Positions 50,447 to 59,367 of a stretch of DNA of 64,000 nt are shown here, piece after piece. The notes beneath the pieces were generated by a model. That model worked only from the letters and a program-made list of their open reading frames with translations, did no database searches and was not told the DNA's origin. Source of the DNA: DASXRA01 sp035263725. Lineage in GTDB: Bacteria; Actinomycetota; Actinomycetes; Mycobacteriales; Jatrophihabitantaceae. The stretch's first letter is position 1. The number at the start of each line of letters is the position of its first letter. The DNA lies in assembly GCA_035263725.1 (NCBI GenBank), contig DATFRC010000147.1, positions 1 to 64,000 of the forward strand, written 5' to 3'. The position numbers were made by a program, and so were the translations under genes.

Positions 50447-51346
50447 ATGGATCGGCGCGCAGCGGCGGCCACCGCCGCTGCATTCCTGCTCAGTGCGATC
50501 CCGGCCGTCAACCGAGCCGATAGCCAGCCGGCACACGCCGCGGTTACGGACGCCGCTGTACGCGTGGTCCGGTTCACCGCGGAAGGGCCGGCGGTTACTG
50601 CTCAGGTCGCCGGCTACGCCGGAGGCGGTCTGACCATGTCCGTGCCGCCGGGGTCTGCGCCTACCGCGGGCGGCTACGCGCCGCTGGCGCCGGGACTGTA
50701 CGTCGTCACCGTGCACGCTGCGCTGCCGGTTTCGGAGCTGCTGACGATGCGCGTACAACCTGGGGCTGCGTACACGGTGGGTGTCTTCGTGCATGCGGGC
50801 ACCGTGCAGGCACTACTCATACATGACGATCTCGCCACTCCGCCGCCCGGCTTCGGGCGGGTCCGGCTCGTGCTGGCCGCCGCCATGGCGCCGCGCGCTA
50901 CGGTGACCCTCGCATCGGGCCCGGTTCTGGCGAACGCCGCACCGTTTGCCACGCTGACGGGCTACCGAACGGTGCGCGCGGGGAGCTCGCGGGTGACCGT
51001 GACGACGGCTGCGGGCAGGGCTGCGCCACCTCGCCCCATACAGCGCACGGTCGGCGACGTGGCGATTCCGTCAGGCAGCCTGACCACGCTGGTCGTTGCT
51101 GATACGTCGTCGGGCGGGCTGGCGCTACGCGCGATCACCGACGCGGTCGGCGCCGGGCGTCGCCCCGGAGGGCCGGTACCGGCGGGTGGCGGCGGGATGG
51201 CCGCGTCACCGGCCGACCGTCAGGGCGGGCCGTCGGCCGCTGTGATGGGAGTGCTGGAGCTGCTCGGGCTGTTCGCGCTCTGGGCGGCGCTACATGCCCT
51301 CGTGGCCGCGCGGCGGCGAAGCGTGCCCAAGCGAGAGAGTGCCTAG
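50447..51346 (+). CDS. DUF4397 cell-surface protein
   Basis: 299 residues from the ATG at 50447. Signal peptide (RRAAAATAAAFLLSAIPAV), a DUF4397 beta-sandwich (~30-230: VRVVRFTAEGPAVTAQVAGYAGG, YAPLAPGLYVVTVHAA, LLIHDDLATPPPGFGRVRLV), a Gly/Pro linker and a C-terminal TM helix VMGVLELLGLFALWAALHALV with Arg-rich tail. There is no LPxTG-like motif before the helix, so it is anchored by the helix unless processed otherwise. Overlaps the sortase start (TAGTG). Confidence 0.8.
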   Translation: MDRRAAAATAAAFLLSAIPAVNRADSQPAHAAVTDAAVRVVRFTAEGPAVTAQVAGYAGGGLTMSVPPGSAPTAGGYAPLAPGLYVVTVHAALPVSELLTMRVQPGAAYTVGVFVHAGTVQALLIHDDLATPPPGFGRVRLVLAAAMAPRATVTLASGPVLANAAPFATLTGYRTVRAGSSRVTVTTAAGRAAPPRPIQRTVGDVAIPSGSLTTLVVADTSSGGLALRAITDAVGAGRRPGGPVPAGGGGMAASPADRQGGPSAAVMGVLELLGLFALWAALHALVAARRRSVPKRESA

Positions 51347-51975
51347 TGAGGCGCCTCGTGGCGAATGGGGTGTTTCTGGCGATCCTGTTGGCTGGGTCGG
51401 TCGCGGCGGCCGTTACTGGCGTCGGCTACCAGGCCTTCCAACGCTCGATGGTCCACCGAACGAGCACGCCGGAAGCTCGGGCACTGGGTGAGGTGGCGCG
51501 ACCACCTAGTGCACCGGTGCGGCTACGCATCTCGGCGATCGGCGTGAATACCCCCGTGCAGCCGCTGGGGCTTCTCGCCGACGGCACCCTGCAGCCGCCG
51601 AGCGCGTGGCAGGTCGCGGGCTGGTACGCAGGCGGTGTCATTCCCGGCGACCTGGGGCCGGCGGTGATCGCCGGGCATGTCGACTCGATCTCCGGCCCGG
51701 CGGTGTTCTACCGACTTCGCCGGCTGCGTCCAGGCGAGCTTGCGGTAATCCAGAGCCGTGACGGGCGGATATTGACATTCGTCGTCGACAGCCTCGCTGT
51801 ATATCCCAAGGACGCCTTCCCTACTGCAGCCGTGTACGGCCCGACCCCTTTCCCGACACTGCGGCTGGTCACCTGCACAGGGGACTTCGATTGGCACGCC
51901 CACACCTATCTGGACAACCTCGTGGTCTCCGCACACCTACGTGCACCGCCGGTAGTAGGGGGCGCTGATGGCTAG
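51346..51975 (+). CDS. class F sortase-like transpeptidase
   Basis: 209 residues from the GTG at 51346. N-terminal membrane anchor (VFLAILLAGSVAAAVTGVGY) and sortase barrel with PVRLRISAIGVNTPVQPLGL, catalytic His111 in VIAGHVDS and Cys177 in LRLVTCTGDFDW, then HTYLDNLVVSA. The first arginine after Cys177 is Arg199, so the Arg expected about 12-13 residues after the Cys (as in SrtA) is not there. Lies between two membrane-anchored exported proteins that could be partners or substrates. Confidence 0.85.
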   Translation: MRRLVANGVFLAILLAGSVAAAVTGVGYQAFQRSMVHRTSTPEARALGEVARPPSAPVRLRISAIGVNTPVQPLGLLADGTLQPPSAWQVAGWYAGGVIPGDLGPAVIAGHVDSISGPAVFYRLRRLRPGELAVIQSRDGRILTFVVDSLAVYPKDAFPTAAVYGPTPFPTLRLVTCTGDFDWHAHTYLDNLVVSAHLRAPPVVGGADG

Positions 51976-52957
51976 CGACAACCAGCCCGGTGTGCGCCCA
52001 TCCCGCCAGCCGCGCATCACGCTGCATCTGGCCGGTTCAAGAGGGCAGATACAACGGGAGCCGCCTGACCATGCCCGTGCTGAGTCCTCGATTCCGCCTG
52101 CCGTTGAACGGACGCAGCAGGCCGGCGGCGAGCCACAACCGTCACGGTCCATCGTCGCAGTACTGCTGGCCGTGGCTGGCCTAACCGCCGCCGGCATCAC
52201 CGCATACCTCGTGACCCGACACGGTGGGTCCCAGCACGTCGGCAGTGCAGCGCCGTCCTCCGCGCATGCTCGGTCGGTCAGTACGCCGATGCAGCAAGCC
52301 GAAACGTGGGTTACGGCCAACGTCGCAGCCAACGCGCCGCTGTGCGCCGACGTGGCCCTGGCAGCCCAACTCGCCCAATCCGGGTTCACCGCGGTGAGCA
52401 ACTGCCGATCTGACGGCTGGGTGGACAAGAATCAATTCGTCGTGTCGACGCCGGACATCCGAGTTGCAATCGCCGGCGGCCTCGCGTCAGCGGTGCGGCA
52501 CAGGGCCTCGTTCCCTGTGGCGAGGTTCGGCACCGGCGGTGCGCGTATCGAGGTGCGGATGCTCCTGCCTGCCGCGCAAGCTGCCCTGTCCGTCCGTATG
52601 GCACGCGCCACGGACGAGCGCGCACTCGCTGACGCAGCACTGCTGCATAACCCTAGAGTGACAACTACGGCTAGTGCCCGGACGGCATTGCACCAAGGCC
52701 AGCTCGACATACGCGCGGCGACGCTGCTCGCCCTTCTCGCGGCGCGAACCCGGGTACGGGTCGACGCAATCCTGATTCGCGCACCTGAGGCGGCGGCGGG
52801 GCGGCCTGCTCGCAGCATCACGGTCTCCGTCGCTGACCCGGCCGCCCTTCCGGCCACGGTGGGCATGCTGACGGGTGACTACGTCCCCGCACGTGTGACA
52901 CAGGCCGGTGGCGGCGCCACACGACTGGATTGGCGCGTGGGTGGCGAGCAGGTCTAG
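51968..52957 (+). CDS. membrane-anchored extracellular protein, unknown
   Basis: 329 residues; ATG at 51968 overlaps the sortase stop by 8 bases. A polar cytoplasmic N-terminus (~60), one TM helix SIVAVLLAVAGLTAAGITAYLV (~61-82), and an Ala-rich extracellular domain with two repeats of similar helices (DERALADAALLHNPRVTTTASARTALHQGQLDIRAATLLALLAARTRV). No family recognised. Third gene of the DUF4397-sortase operon. Confidence 0.6.
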   Translation: MASDNQPGVRPSRQPRITLHLAGSRGQIQREPPDHARAESSIPPAVERTQQAGGEPQPSRSIVAVLLAVAGLTAAGITAYLVTRHGGSQHVGSAAPSSAHARSVSTPMQQAETWVTANVAANAPLCADVALAAQLAQSGFTAVSNCRSDGWVDKNQFVVSTPDIRVAIAGGLASAVRHRASFPVARFGTGGARIEVRMLLPAAQAALSVRMARATDERALADAALLHNPRVTTTASARTALHQGQLDIRAATLLALLAARTRVRVDAILIRAPEAAAGRPARSITVSVADPAALPATVGMLTGDYVPARVTQAGGGATRLDWRVGGEQV

Positions 52958-53018
52958 CTGGCGGCGCGCAAGGGGATAGGCGAGGCCTGGGAGCGGGGAG
53001 GCCTTGCCAACGTTCCGG

Positions 53019-54383
53019 TCAGGTGGTCAGTCGGTCGACCTCGGCGAGCAGGTGAGAGACCTGGCCGGTCACGCTGAATCGGTCGCGTGCGTAACGCGCG
53101 GCCGAGGGTCCGCGGGTGGATTTCCAGTCGGCGTCCAGGGCACCGTTGATCGCTTCGGCAAGTGCCGCGGCGAGCGCCGTCCGATCGTCCGTCTCCGGGA
53201 CCAGGGTGCCGACCTCCGAGGTGACGAAGTCGCGTGGTCCACCTGAGTCGGCGCCGATCACCGGCGTGCCGCAGGCCATGCACTCGACGAAGACGAGTCC
53301 GAACGGTTCGCGGTAGGAGGGGAAGCAGCCGATGTCGGCGCACCCGAATAGCACTGCGAGCTCGTCCTGAGGGCGCGGCCCGAGGAAGTAGGTGTGGCGT
53401 AACCCGAGCTCGGTGGTCAGCTCATGCATTGCGCGCTGGGCTTCGGGTGGTCCGGAGCCGATCACAAGAGTGAGGATTCGACGTTCCTGCTGTTCGTAGA
53501 TCGCCGCGGCGCGGAGCAGCGCGTCCAGCCGTTTCCAGTCGGCGAACTTGCCGCAGAATGCGACGACGGCGTCGAACCCGTCCGACGGCGCAACCGCTTC
53601 GGGATCGCGGTCGCTGCCGTGAAGGGGCTGCGTCACAAACTCGGCCAGCACCGCCGCTCGATCGGTGCCGACGGGTAGCGGGCGGAAGACATCCTGGTTG
53701 TAACCGTTCGGGGACAGCACGACCCGCTCGCGCGGGAACTCGGGAAAGACGTCGAGCAGCGCATTCACCTGCTCGGCGGAGATCGCCGCGGCCGCGTCGA
53801 CGGCGTGCTCCGGATCGGCAAAGTCGAAGATCCTCTCGCGCTGCATGAAAGGCAAGAACCGCAGCGGGAATTCGTCCGGCTGCTCGCCGCGCCGCTCGTT
53901 GTTGAACATCTTGAGCTCCGTGCCGTGCGTGAAGCACAGCAGCGTCATCCGCGGTCGGCCGTCCGCGAGCCTGCGCCGGTTGACGTCGCGCAGCACCACG
54001 GTGTTCATGAACGCGTGATGCGCGATCGCGAGGCTGAACTGATCGCCCGTACGCGCCTCGATCTCGTCGATCCATCCCGCGACGGCGTCGGTCAGCCGGA
54101 GCCGGTAGGCATCCACCTCGGCCTCGCTCATCGAGTGCCAGCGGTAGCTGCTCACCGGAGACACGGACTCGCAGATCGGGATGTCGTGTTCGAGAGGGAA
54201 GACGTGAACGTCCTCTTCCTCGAATCGCTGGCGCCGGGACGGATACATCGAGTAGCACCGGACGCCCGGCAAGGCGTTGTACGCCCGATGGTGCGACTCG
54301 TGGAGAATGCCGGAGCCGGGCGCGAACTCGCCGTCACGCTGCCAATTGTTGGTGCCAAGTTGAAAGATCAACCGGTCAGACAC
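53019..54383 (-). CDS. GT-B glycosyltransferase (GT4-like)
   Basis: 454 residues. The C-terminal GT4 domain shows VVLSPNGYNQDVFRPLP, VVAFCGKFADWKRLDALLRAAAIYE, HTYFLGPRPQDELAVLFGCADIGCFPSYREPFGLVFVECMACGTPVIGADSGGPRDFV, where EPFGLVFVE is the E-x7-E retaining motif. The N-terminal half is unusual (ILHESHHRAYNALPGVRCYSMYP, HHAFMNTVVLRDVNRRR). Acceptor unknown; could build a glycoconjugate or sugar phosphate product. Divergent from the response regulator-flavoprotein gene. Confidence 0.88.
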   Translation of the reverse strand: MSDRLIFQLGTNNWQRDGEFAPGSGILHESHHRAYNALPGVRCYSMYPSRRQRFEEEDVHVFPLEHDIPICESVSPVSSYRWHSMSEAEVDAYRLRLTDAVAGWIDEIEARTGDQFSLAIAHHAFMNTVVLRDVNRRRLADGRPRMTLLCFTHGTELKMFNNERRGEQPDEFPLRFLPFMQRERIFDFADPEHAVDAAAAISAEQVNALLDVFPEFPRERVVLSPNGYNQDVFRPLPVGTDRAAVLAEFVTQPLHGSDRDPEAVAPSDGFDAVVAFCGKFADWKRLDALLRAAAIYEQQERRILTLVIGSGPPEAQRAMHELTTELGLRHTYFLGPRPQDELAVLFGCADIGCFPSYREPFGLVFVECMACGTPVIGADSGGPRDFVTSEVGTLVPETDDRTALAAALAEAINGALDADWKSTRGPSAARYARDRFSVTGQVSHLLAEVDRLTT

Positions 54384-54573
54384 GGCTACAGCCTAAGGTC
54401 AGGGTCCTGGCTGCGAGGCAGCCGTAGGGGGACAACAGGAGAAACGCTCGACCGGCCGAGTCGATCAACCGGCCTACCGGTCCCCGGGTGTGCAGGATAT
54501 TGCCGCCCGCACCTGAACCAGCGGCCACGGCCGGCGCCTGCATATGCTTGGGCGACTGTCGCTACCCGGGGGG

Positions 54574-56235
54574 ATGGTGCAGCAGGTGAGCAGACCGACG
54601 ATTGTGACGGTCGACGACGACCCGCTCGTCTCCGCGGCGATCACCCGCGACCTGGCCGCCAGATACGGCACCGACTACCGGGTCGTGCGGGCGGCATCCG
54701 GGCCGGAGGCGCTGTCCGTGCTGGCGCGGCTGGCGTTGCGCGACGACCCGGTGGCGCTCATCGCCGCCGACCAGCGGATGCCGGGAATGACCGGCATCGA
54801 GATGCTCGGGCAGGCGCGCGCTCACTCTCCCGGCGCGAAAATGTTGCTGCTGACGGCGTACGCCGACACCGACGTCGCAATCCAGGCGATCAACGACATC
54901 GGCCTGGACTACTACCTGCTCAAGCCATGGGACCCGCCCGAGGAGCGCCTGTATCCGGTCGTCGACGACCTGCTCAGCGACTGGCAGCAGGCCAATCCGG
55001 AGCGGGCGTCCGACGTGCGTGTTGTCGGGCACCGGTGGTCGGACCGCGCCCACGCCGCCAAGCTGTTCCTGGCCCGCAACCACGTGCCGTACCGCTGGTA
55101 CGACGTCGAACGTGACGCCGAAGGCGGGCGGCTGCGCGACCTCGCCGGGGCGCAGCCGGCCGACCTGCCGCTGGTGCTCGTCCCGGACGGCGACACGCTG
55201 CGCGCGCCGTCGACGCTGGAGATCGCTAGCGCGCTCGGGCTTCGGACCACCGCACAGCAGCCGCTCTACGACGTCTGCATCGTCGGCGGCGGGCCGGCGG
55301 GCCTCGCCGCGGCGGTGTACGCGGCGTCCGAGGGGCTGCGCACCGTCATCGTGGAGCGCGAGGCACCCGGCGGGCAGGCCGGGCTGAGCGCGGCCATTGA
55401 GAACTACCTCGGGTTCCCCAAGGGCCTGAGCGGCGCCGACCTGACTCACCGCGCGCTGGCACAGGCGTCCCGATTCGGTGCGGAGATGGTGCTCGCCCGT
55501 GACGTCGTCGGATTCGAGACGCGCGGCCCGGTACGTGCCGTGCGCTTCGACGGGACGGGCGAGATCGAGGCCCGCTCGCTCGTTGTTGCGACCGGCGTCT
55601 CGTACCGGCGATTGGACGCGGCCGGGCTCGAGGAGTTCACCGGCCGCGGCGTGTACTACGGCGCGAGCGCCGGCGAGGCGAGCCAATGCCAGGGCGACGA
55701 GGTCTTCGTCGTCGGTGCGGCCAACTCCGCCGGCCAGGCAGCCCTGAACGTCTCGCGGTTCGCGAAGCGCGTCGTGCTGGTGGTCCGCGGACCGGCGCTG
55801 ACCGACACGATGTCGCAGTACCTCACGGAGCGCATCACGTCCACGCCGAACATCGTGGTGCGCTATTCCAGTCAGGTCGTGGCCGGCCGTGGCAACGGGC
55901 ACCTGGAGGCGATCACGGTCGCAGACCGCGAGTCCGGCATCAGCGAAGAGCTCGCCACGCAATGGCTGTTCGTGTTCATCGGGGCGTCACCGCGCACCGA
56001 GTGGCTCGGCGCCGACGTGGTCCGTGACGAGAAGGGCTATGTCGTCACGGGCTCCGACCTGGCGCAGAGCAAGCGATGGCCGTTGGCGCGACCGCCCTTC
56101 ACGCTGGAGACGAGCGTGCCGGGCGTGTTTGCCGCGGGCGACGTGCGGCTCGACTCGATGAAGCGGGTCGCGTCAGCGGTCGGCGAGGGCGCGATGTCGA
56201 TCTACCTCGTGCACCGCTACCTGGCGACGGTCTGA
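54574..56235 (+). CDS. response regulator fused to thioredoxin-reductase-like flavoprotein
   Basis: 553 residues from the ATG at 54574 (ATG 54544 and GTG 54586 are alternatives). Residues 1-125: receiver domain with phospho-Asp66 in ALIAADQRMPGMTG and Lys117 in LLKPWDPP. Residues ~145-225: glutaredoxin/thioredoxin-like fold without CxxC (GHRWSDRAHAAKLFL). Residues ~230-553: FAD/NAD(P) reductase with VCIVGGGPAGLAAAVYA, APGGQAG, VATGVSYRRL, and AAGDVRLDSMKRVASAVGEG. The redox CxxC of true thioredoxin reductase is absent (GASAGEASQC at 363-372). Overlaps the kinase start as TGATG, so the two form one system. Confidence 0.9.
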   Translation: MVQQVSRPTIVTVDDDPLVSAAITRDLAARYGTDYRVVRAASGPEALSVLARLALRDDPVALIAADQRMPGMTGIEMLGQARAHSPGAKMLLLTAYADTDVAIQAINDIGLDYYLLKPWDPPEERLYPVVDDLLSDWQQANPERASDVRVVGHRWSDRAHAAKLFLARNHVPYRWYDVERDAEGGRLRDLAGAQPADLPLVLVPDGDTLRAPSTLEIASALGLRTTAQQPLYDVCIVGGGPAGLAAAVYAASEGLRTVIVEREAPGGQAGLSAAIENYLGFPKGLSGADLTHRALAQASRFGAEMVLARDVVGFETRGPVRAVRFDGTGEIEARSLVVATGVSYRRLDAAGLEEFTGRGVYYGASAGEASQCQGDEVFVVGAANSAGQAALNVSRFAKRVVLVVRGPALTDTMSQYLTERITSTPNIVVRYSSQVVAGRGNGHLEAITVADRESGISEELATQWLFVFIGASPRTEWLGADVVRDEKGYVVTGSDLAQSKRWPLARPPFTLETSVPGVFAAGDVRLDSMKRVASAVGEGAMSIYLVHRYLATV

Positions 56236-57623
56236 TGCGAGCGGCCGAGCTGCGCGGGCTGGCCGTCTTCGACGGTCTCACCGACGACCAGTTGGACGAG
56301 CTGGCTGCCGGCGGCGCCGAGGTTTCCATCGAGCCCGGCGTCGACATGTTCCGCGAGGGCGAGCCCGCCGACTTCTGGTGGGTGCTGGTCGACGGCACAA
56401 TCGACCTGATCCGTCACATCGGCCGGGAAGACACCGTCGTTGCGCGGATGGACGTGCCCGGACGCTGGGCCGGTGGCTTCCGGGCCTGGGACGAGCACGG
56501 CGTCTACCTTGCGACCGGCCGGGGCCGTACACCCGGGCGGGTGCTGCGGGTGCCGGCCAAGGTGCTGCGCGAGCGGACCAGCGCCTGGTTTCCGCTCGGC
56601 GAACATCTCATCGAGGGGCTTTACCACACGGCGCGGTCCATCGAGTCGACCGCCCGCCAGCGCGGCTCACTGGTCACGCTCGGCACGCTCGCCGCCGGCC
56701 TTGCGCACGAAATCAACAACCCGGCATCGGCCGCGACCCGCGCGGTGGCGGCGCTGGGGGCAGAGATGGAGACGCTTCTCGGGTCGCTTCGGCTGCTCGC
56801 CGACGAGCGGATCTCCGCGGACCAGTTCGCCGCGCTGGACACGCTGCGACGCGGGATCGATCCGGCGGCCGCCGACCCGGATCCACTCAGCCGCGCCGAC
56901 CACGAGCAGGCGCTGGCGTCCTGGCTGGCGCGCCACGGCGTCGCCCGCGAATGGGCGCTCGCGACGCAGCTGGTCGGGGGCGGGCTCGACGTCGCGTCGT
57001 GCGAGCGGGCCGCAGCGATCCTGCCCGGGCGCGCCTTGGGGCCTGGGCTGGAGTGGGTGGCGAGCACGTTGTCGGCCGCGGCGCTGCTGTCGGACGTGAG
57101 GGAGTCGACGCGGCGCATCTCCGAGCTCGTCGCGGCCGTGCGGTCCTACTCGCAGATGGACCGCGCCTCAATGCAACTGGTCGACGTGACTGAGGGGCTC
57201 GACAGCACCCTCGTGATGCTCGGGCACAAGCTGCGCGAGGGCATCAAGGTTGTACGCGAGTACGGGGCGGACGTCCCCCGCATCGACGCATACGCCGGCG
57301 AGCTCAACCAGGTGTGGACGAACCTGATCGACAACGCCGCCGACGCTATGCACGACACCGGCGGCACGCTGCGCGTGGCGACGCGGGTGGACGGCGACCA
57401 GGTCGTGGTCGAGATCGGCGACACCGGCCCCGGCATGTCGCCGGAGGTCGTGGCCCGGGCGTTCGACGCGTTCTATACGACCAAGGACGTCGGAAAGGGC
57501 GCCGGGCTCGGCCTGGACATCGCGCGGCGGATCGTGGTCGAGCGCCATGGCGGCACGATCAGCGTCGACTCGCGGCCGGGCAGCACCGTGCTGCGCGTCG
57601 CCATCCCAGCGCGATCCGCATAG
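56235..57623 (+). CDS. histidine kinase with N-terminal cyclic-nucleotide-binding-like domain
   Basis: 462 residues from the ATG at 56235 (TGATG overlap). Residues ~1-120: cNMP-binding (Crp-like) fold, VFDGLTDDQLDELAAGGAEVSIEPGVDMFREGEPADFWWVLVDGTIDLI. Then a HisKA H-box with phospho-His158 in GLAHEINNPASAATRA and an HATPase domain: ELNQVWTNLIDNAADAM (N box), VEIGDTGPGMSPEV (G1), DVGKGAGLGLDIARRIV (G2). Soluble, no TM segments. Cognate kinase of the receiver-flavoprotein upstream; no other response regulator nearby. Confidence 0.92.
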   Translation: MRAAELRGLAVFDGLTDDQLDELAAGGAEVSIEPGVDMFREGEPADFWWVLVDGTIDLIRHIGREDTVVARMDVPGRWAGGFRAWDEHGVYLATGRGRTPGRVLRVPAKVLRERTSAWFPLGEHLIEGLYHTARSIESTARQRGSLVTLGTLAAGLAHEINNPASAATRAVAALGAEMETLLGSLRLLADERISADQFAALDTLRRGIDPAAADPDPLSRADHEQALASWLARHGVAREWALATQLVGGGLDVASCERAAAILPGRALGPGLEWVASTLSAAALLSDVRESTRRISELVAAVRSYSQMDRASMQLVDVTEGLDSTLVMLGHKLREGIKVVREYGADVPRIDAYAGELNQVWTNLIDNAADAMHDTGGTLRVATRVDGDQVVVEIGDTGPGMSPEVVARAFDAFYTTKDVGKGAGLGLDIARRIVVERHGGTISVDSRPGSTVLRVAIPARSA

Positions 57624-57764
57624 TCACTCGCACGCGAGGCGGCCACCTCCACGCAGACCACGCACTCACCACGGACTTCCCAGGGCGCGATCAGTCGGCC
57701 TAAGGCGCGACCGTCGTCGCAGCGACATCGCCGAAACCAACGAGGATGACGCCGGGAGCCGAAC

Positions 57765-58457
57765 GTGGACGCCGGACTGCTGGAGACGGAGACATGCGAC
57801 GCTGCGACGGCTGACGAGAGGTTGCCGGGCGCGACTAAGTCCGATCAGGCCGCCGAGGTATTCGTCAGTGTTCGACCACGGCTGATCGAGATCGCCTACC
57901 GGATTCTCGGAAGCGCCGGCGAGACCGAGGACGTCGTGCAAGAGGCTTGGCTTCGCTGGCAGCGGACCGACCGCTCGCTCGTCCGGAATCCAACGGCGTT
58001 CCTTGCGACGACGACCACTCGATTGGCACTCAATGTGGCACAGTCCGCGCGAAGTCGGCACGAAACGTACGCCGAATCCTGGCTGCTGGAACGGGCGGAC
58101 CCCACGGTCGGCCCAGAGGTGCGAGCTGAACTGGGCGACGAGGTCGAACACGCCGTACTGCTGCTCCTGGCGAACCTGACTCCGCCGGAGCGGGCCGCCT
58201 ATGTTCTCCGGGAGGGGTTCGGCTACCCCTACCAGCACATAGCCGAGGTCCTCGTTCTCACGAACGCCCATGCCAGGCAGCTCGTGCGGCGCGCCCACAA
58301 ACGCCTCTGCACCGGGCGTCGCCGGCCGGTGAACCCGATTGTGCATCGTCGCCTGGTACGGGCGTTTCGGGCTGCAGCCCGTGTCGGCAACCTCGCCGAC
58401 CTGGAGCAACTGCTCGCCGCGGACGTCGTGACAAACGCGAGCCGAAAGGAGCCGTGA
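57765..58457 (+). CDS. ECF41/SigJ-like sigma factor lacking most of its SnoaL extension
   Basis: 230 residues. Sigma region 2 (EVFVSVRPRLIEIAYRILGSAGETEDVVQEAWLRW), the linker ETYAESWLLE (position of the ECF41 YVGPWLPEP motif) and region 4 (LLLLANLTPPERAAYVLREGFGYPYQHIAEVLVLTNAHARQLVRRAHKRL). ECF41 factors normally continue with a ~100-residue SnoaL-like regulatory domain; here only its first helix (AAARVGNLADLEQLLAADVV) remains before the stop, with no downstream fragment. Adjacent to an NmrA-like oxidoreductase, a typical ECF41 partner. Confidence 0.85.
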   Translation: MDAGLLETETCDAATADERLPGATKSDQAAEVFVSVRPRLIEIAYRILGSAGETEDVVQEAWLRWQRTDRSLVRNPTAFLATTTTRLALNVAQSARSRHETYAESWLLERADPTVGPEVRAELGDEVEHAVLLLLANLTPPERAAYVLREGFGYPYQHIAEVLVLTNAHARQLVRRAHKRLCTGRRRPVNPIVHRRLVRAFRAAARVGNLADLEQLLAADVVTNASRKEP

Positions 58458-58473
58458 CAACTGATCCCCGGGC

Positions 58474-58501
58474 TGTCACATCGGAGGAGCGCTGCCTGGT
58501 C
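58474..58501 (+). promoter_or_regulatory. candidate ECF41-type promoter
   Basis: -35 TGTCACA (58474-58480), 17-base spacer, then GGTC (58498-58501). ECF41 promoters are known as TGTCACA with a CGTC-like -10 about 16-18 bases on, so the -35 is exact and the -10 has one mismatch. It sits 43 bases before the NmrA-like gene. Confidence 0.6.
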
Positions 58502-58543
58502 TGAGTTGGTGACCGGATGGTTCGGCGAACGGAGAGGACACCC

Positions 58544-59317
58544 ATGAAGGTCGTGGTCATAGGTGGTACCGGTCTGATCGGCTCGAAGGTGGTGACGACG
58601 CTCGGCGAGCATGGCCACGAAGCTCTGGCCGCGGCGCCGAATACTGGGGTCAACACACTGACCGGCGAGGGGCTGGCGGATGCCCTGGCCGGTGCGGCCG
58701 TGGTGATCGACGTGTCGAACTCGCCGTCGTGGGAGGACACCGCGGTGATGGAGTTCTTCGAGACCTCCACCCGGAACCTGCTTGCCGCAGCCGCGACGGC
58801 GGGCGTCAGTCATTACGTCGCGTTGTCGGTGGTCGGGACCGAGCGACTCCCGGACAGCGGCTACCTTCGCGCGAAGGCTGCGCAGGAGCAGCTGATCGAG
58901 AACTCCTCCCTCCCGTTCTCGCTCGTACACGCGACCCAGTTCTTCGAGTTCATCGCCGGTATCGCGGACGGCGCCACGCAGGGCAATACGGTACGTATGG
59001 CGCCGGTGCTGTTCCAGCCCGTCGCGGGCGATGACGTTGCTCAGGTGGTCTGCCGCATCGCTGTGGCTGCACCGCTGAACGCGCTCGTTGACGTGGCGGG
59101 GCCTGAGCGGTCTCGCATGGACGAGTTCTTCCGCAAGATCCTGGCCGCCCAACACGATCCGCGCGAGGTGATCACCGACCAGCACGCGCGCTACTTCGGC
59201 AGCGAGCTGAGCGAACGATCTCTGGTTCCGCTCGGCGAGGCAATTCTGGGCGAGACCAGGTACGCCGATTGGCACGGCCGCAGCCGTGCCTACCCGGTCG
59301 CCAGTTCGACCACCTGA
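58544..59317 (+). CDS. NmrA-like NAD(P)-binding oxidoreductase/epimerase
   Basis: 257 residues from the ATG at 58544 with GGAGAGG upstream. Rossmann start MKVVVIGGTGLIGSKVVTTL (GxxGxxG), VVIDVSNSPSW, VSHYVALSVVGTERLPDSGYLRAKAAQEQLIENSSLPFSLVHATQFFEF: atypical extended SDR of the NmrA group. Lies directly after the ECF41-like gene and its candidate promoter, so it is probably the sigma factor's target. Substrate unknown. Confidence 0.88.
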   Translation: MKVVVIGGTGLIGSKVVTTLGEHGHEALAAAPNTGVNTLTGEGLADALAGAAVVIDVSNSPSWEDTAVMEFFETSTRNLLAAAATAGVSHYVALSVVGTERLPDSGYLRAKAAQEQLIENSSLPFSLVHATQFFEFIAGIADGATQGNTVRMAPVLFQPVAGDDVAQVVCRIAVAAPLNALVDVAGPERSRMDEFFRKILAAQHDPREVITDQHARYFGSELSERSLVPLGEAILGETRYADWHGRSRAYPVASSTT

Positions 59318-59367
59318 GCCCTGTAGTCAACCGAAACCCGGAGCACCGCAGCGAGGTGAAGACGACC

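Noticed and set aside
54562..55962. 466-residue open frame on the minus strand
   Set aside because: Shadow of the receiver-flavoprotein gene, which has full domain motifs.
58458..58543. Detached SnoaL domain fragment after the ECF41-like gene
   Set aside because: The 86-base gap to the next start is too short and translates to nothing similar in any frame I checked.
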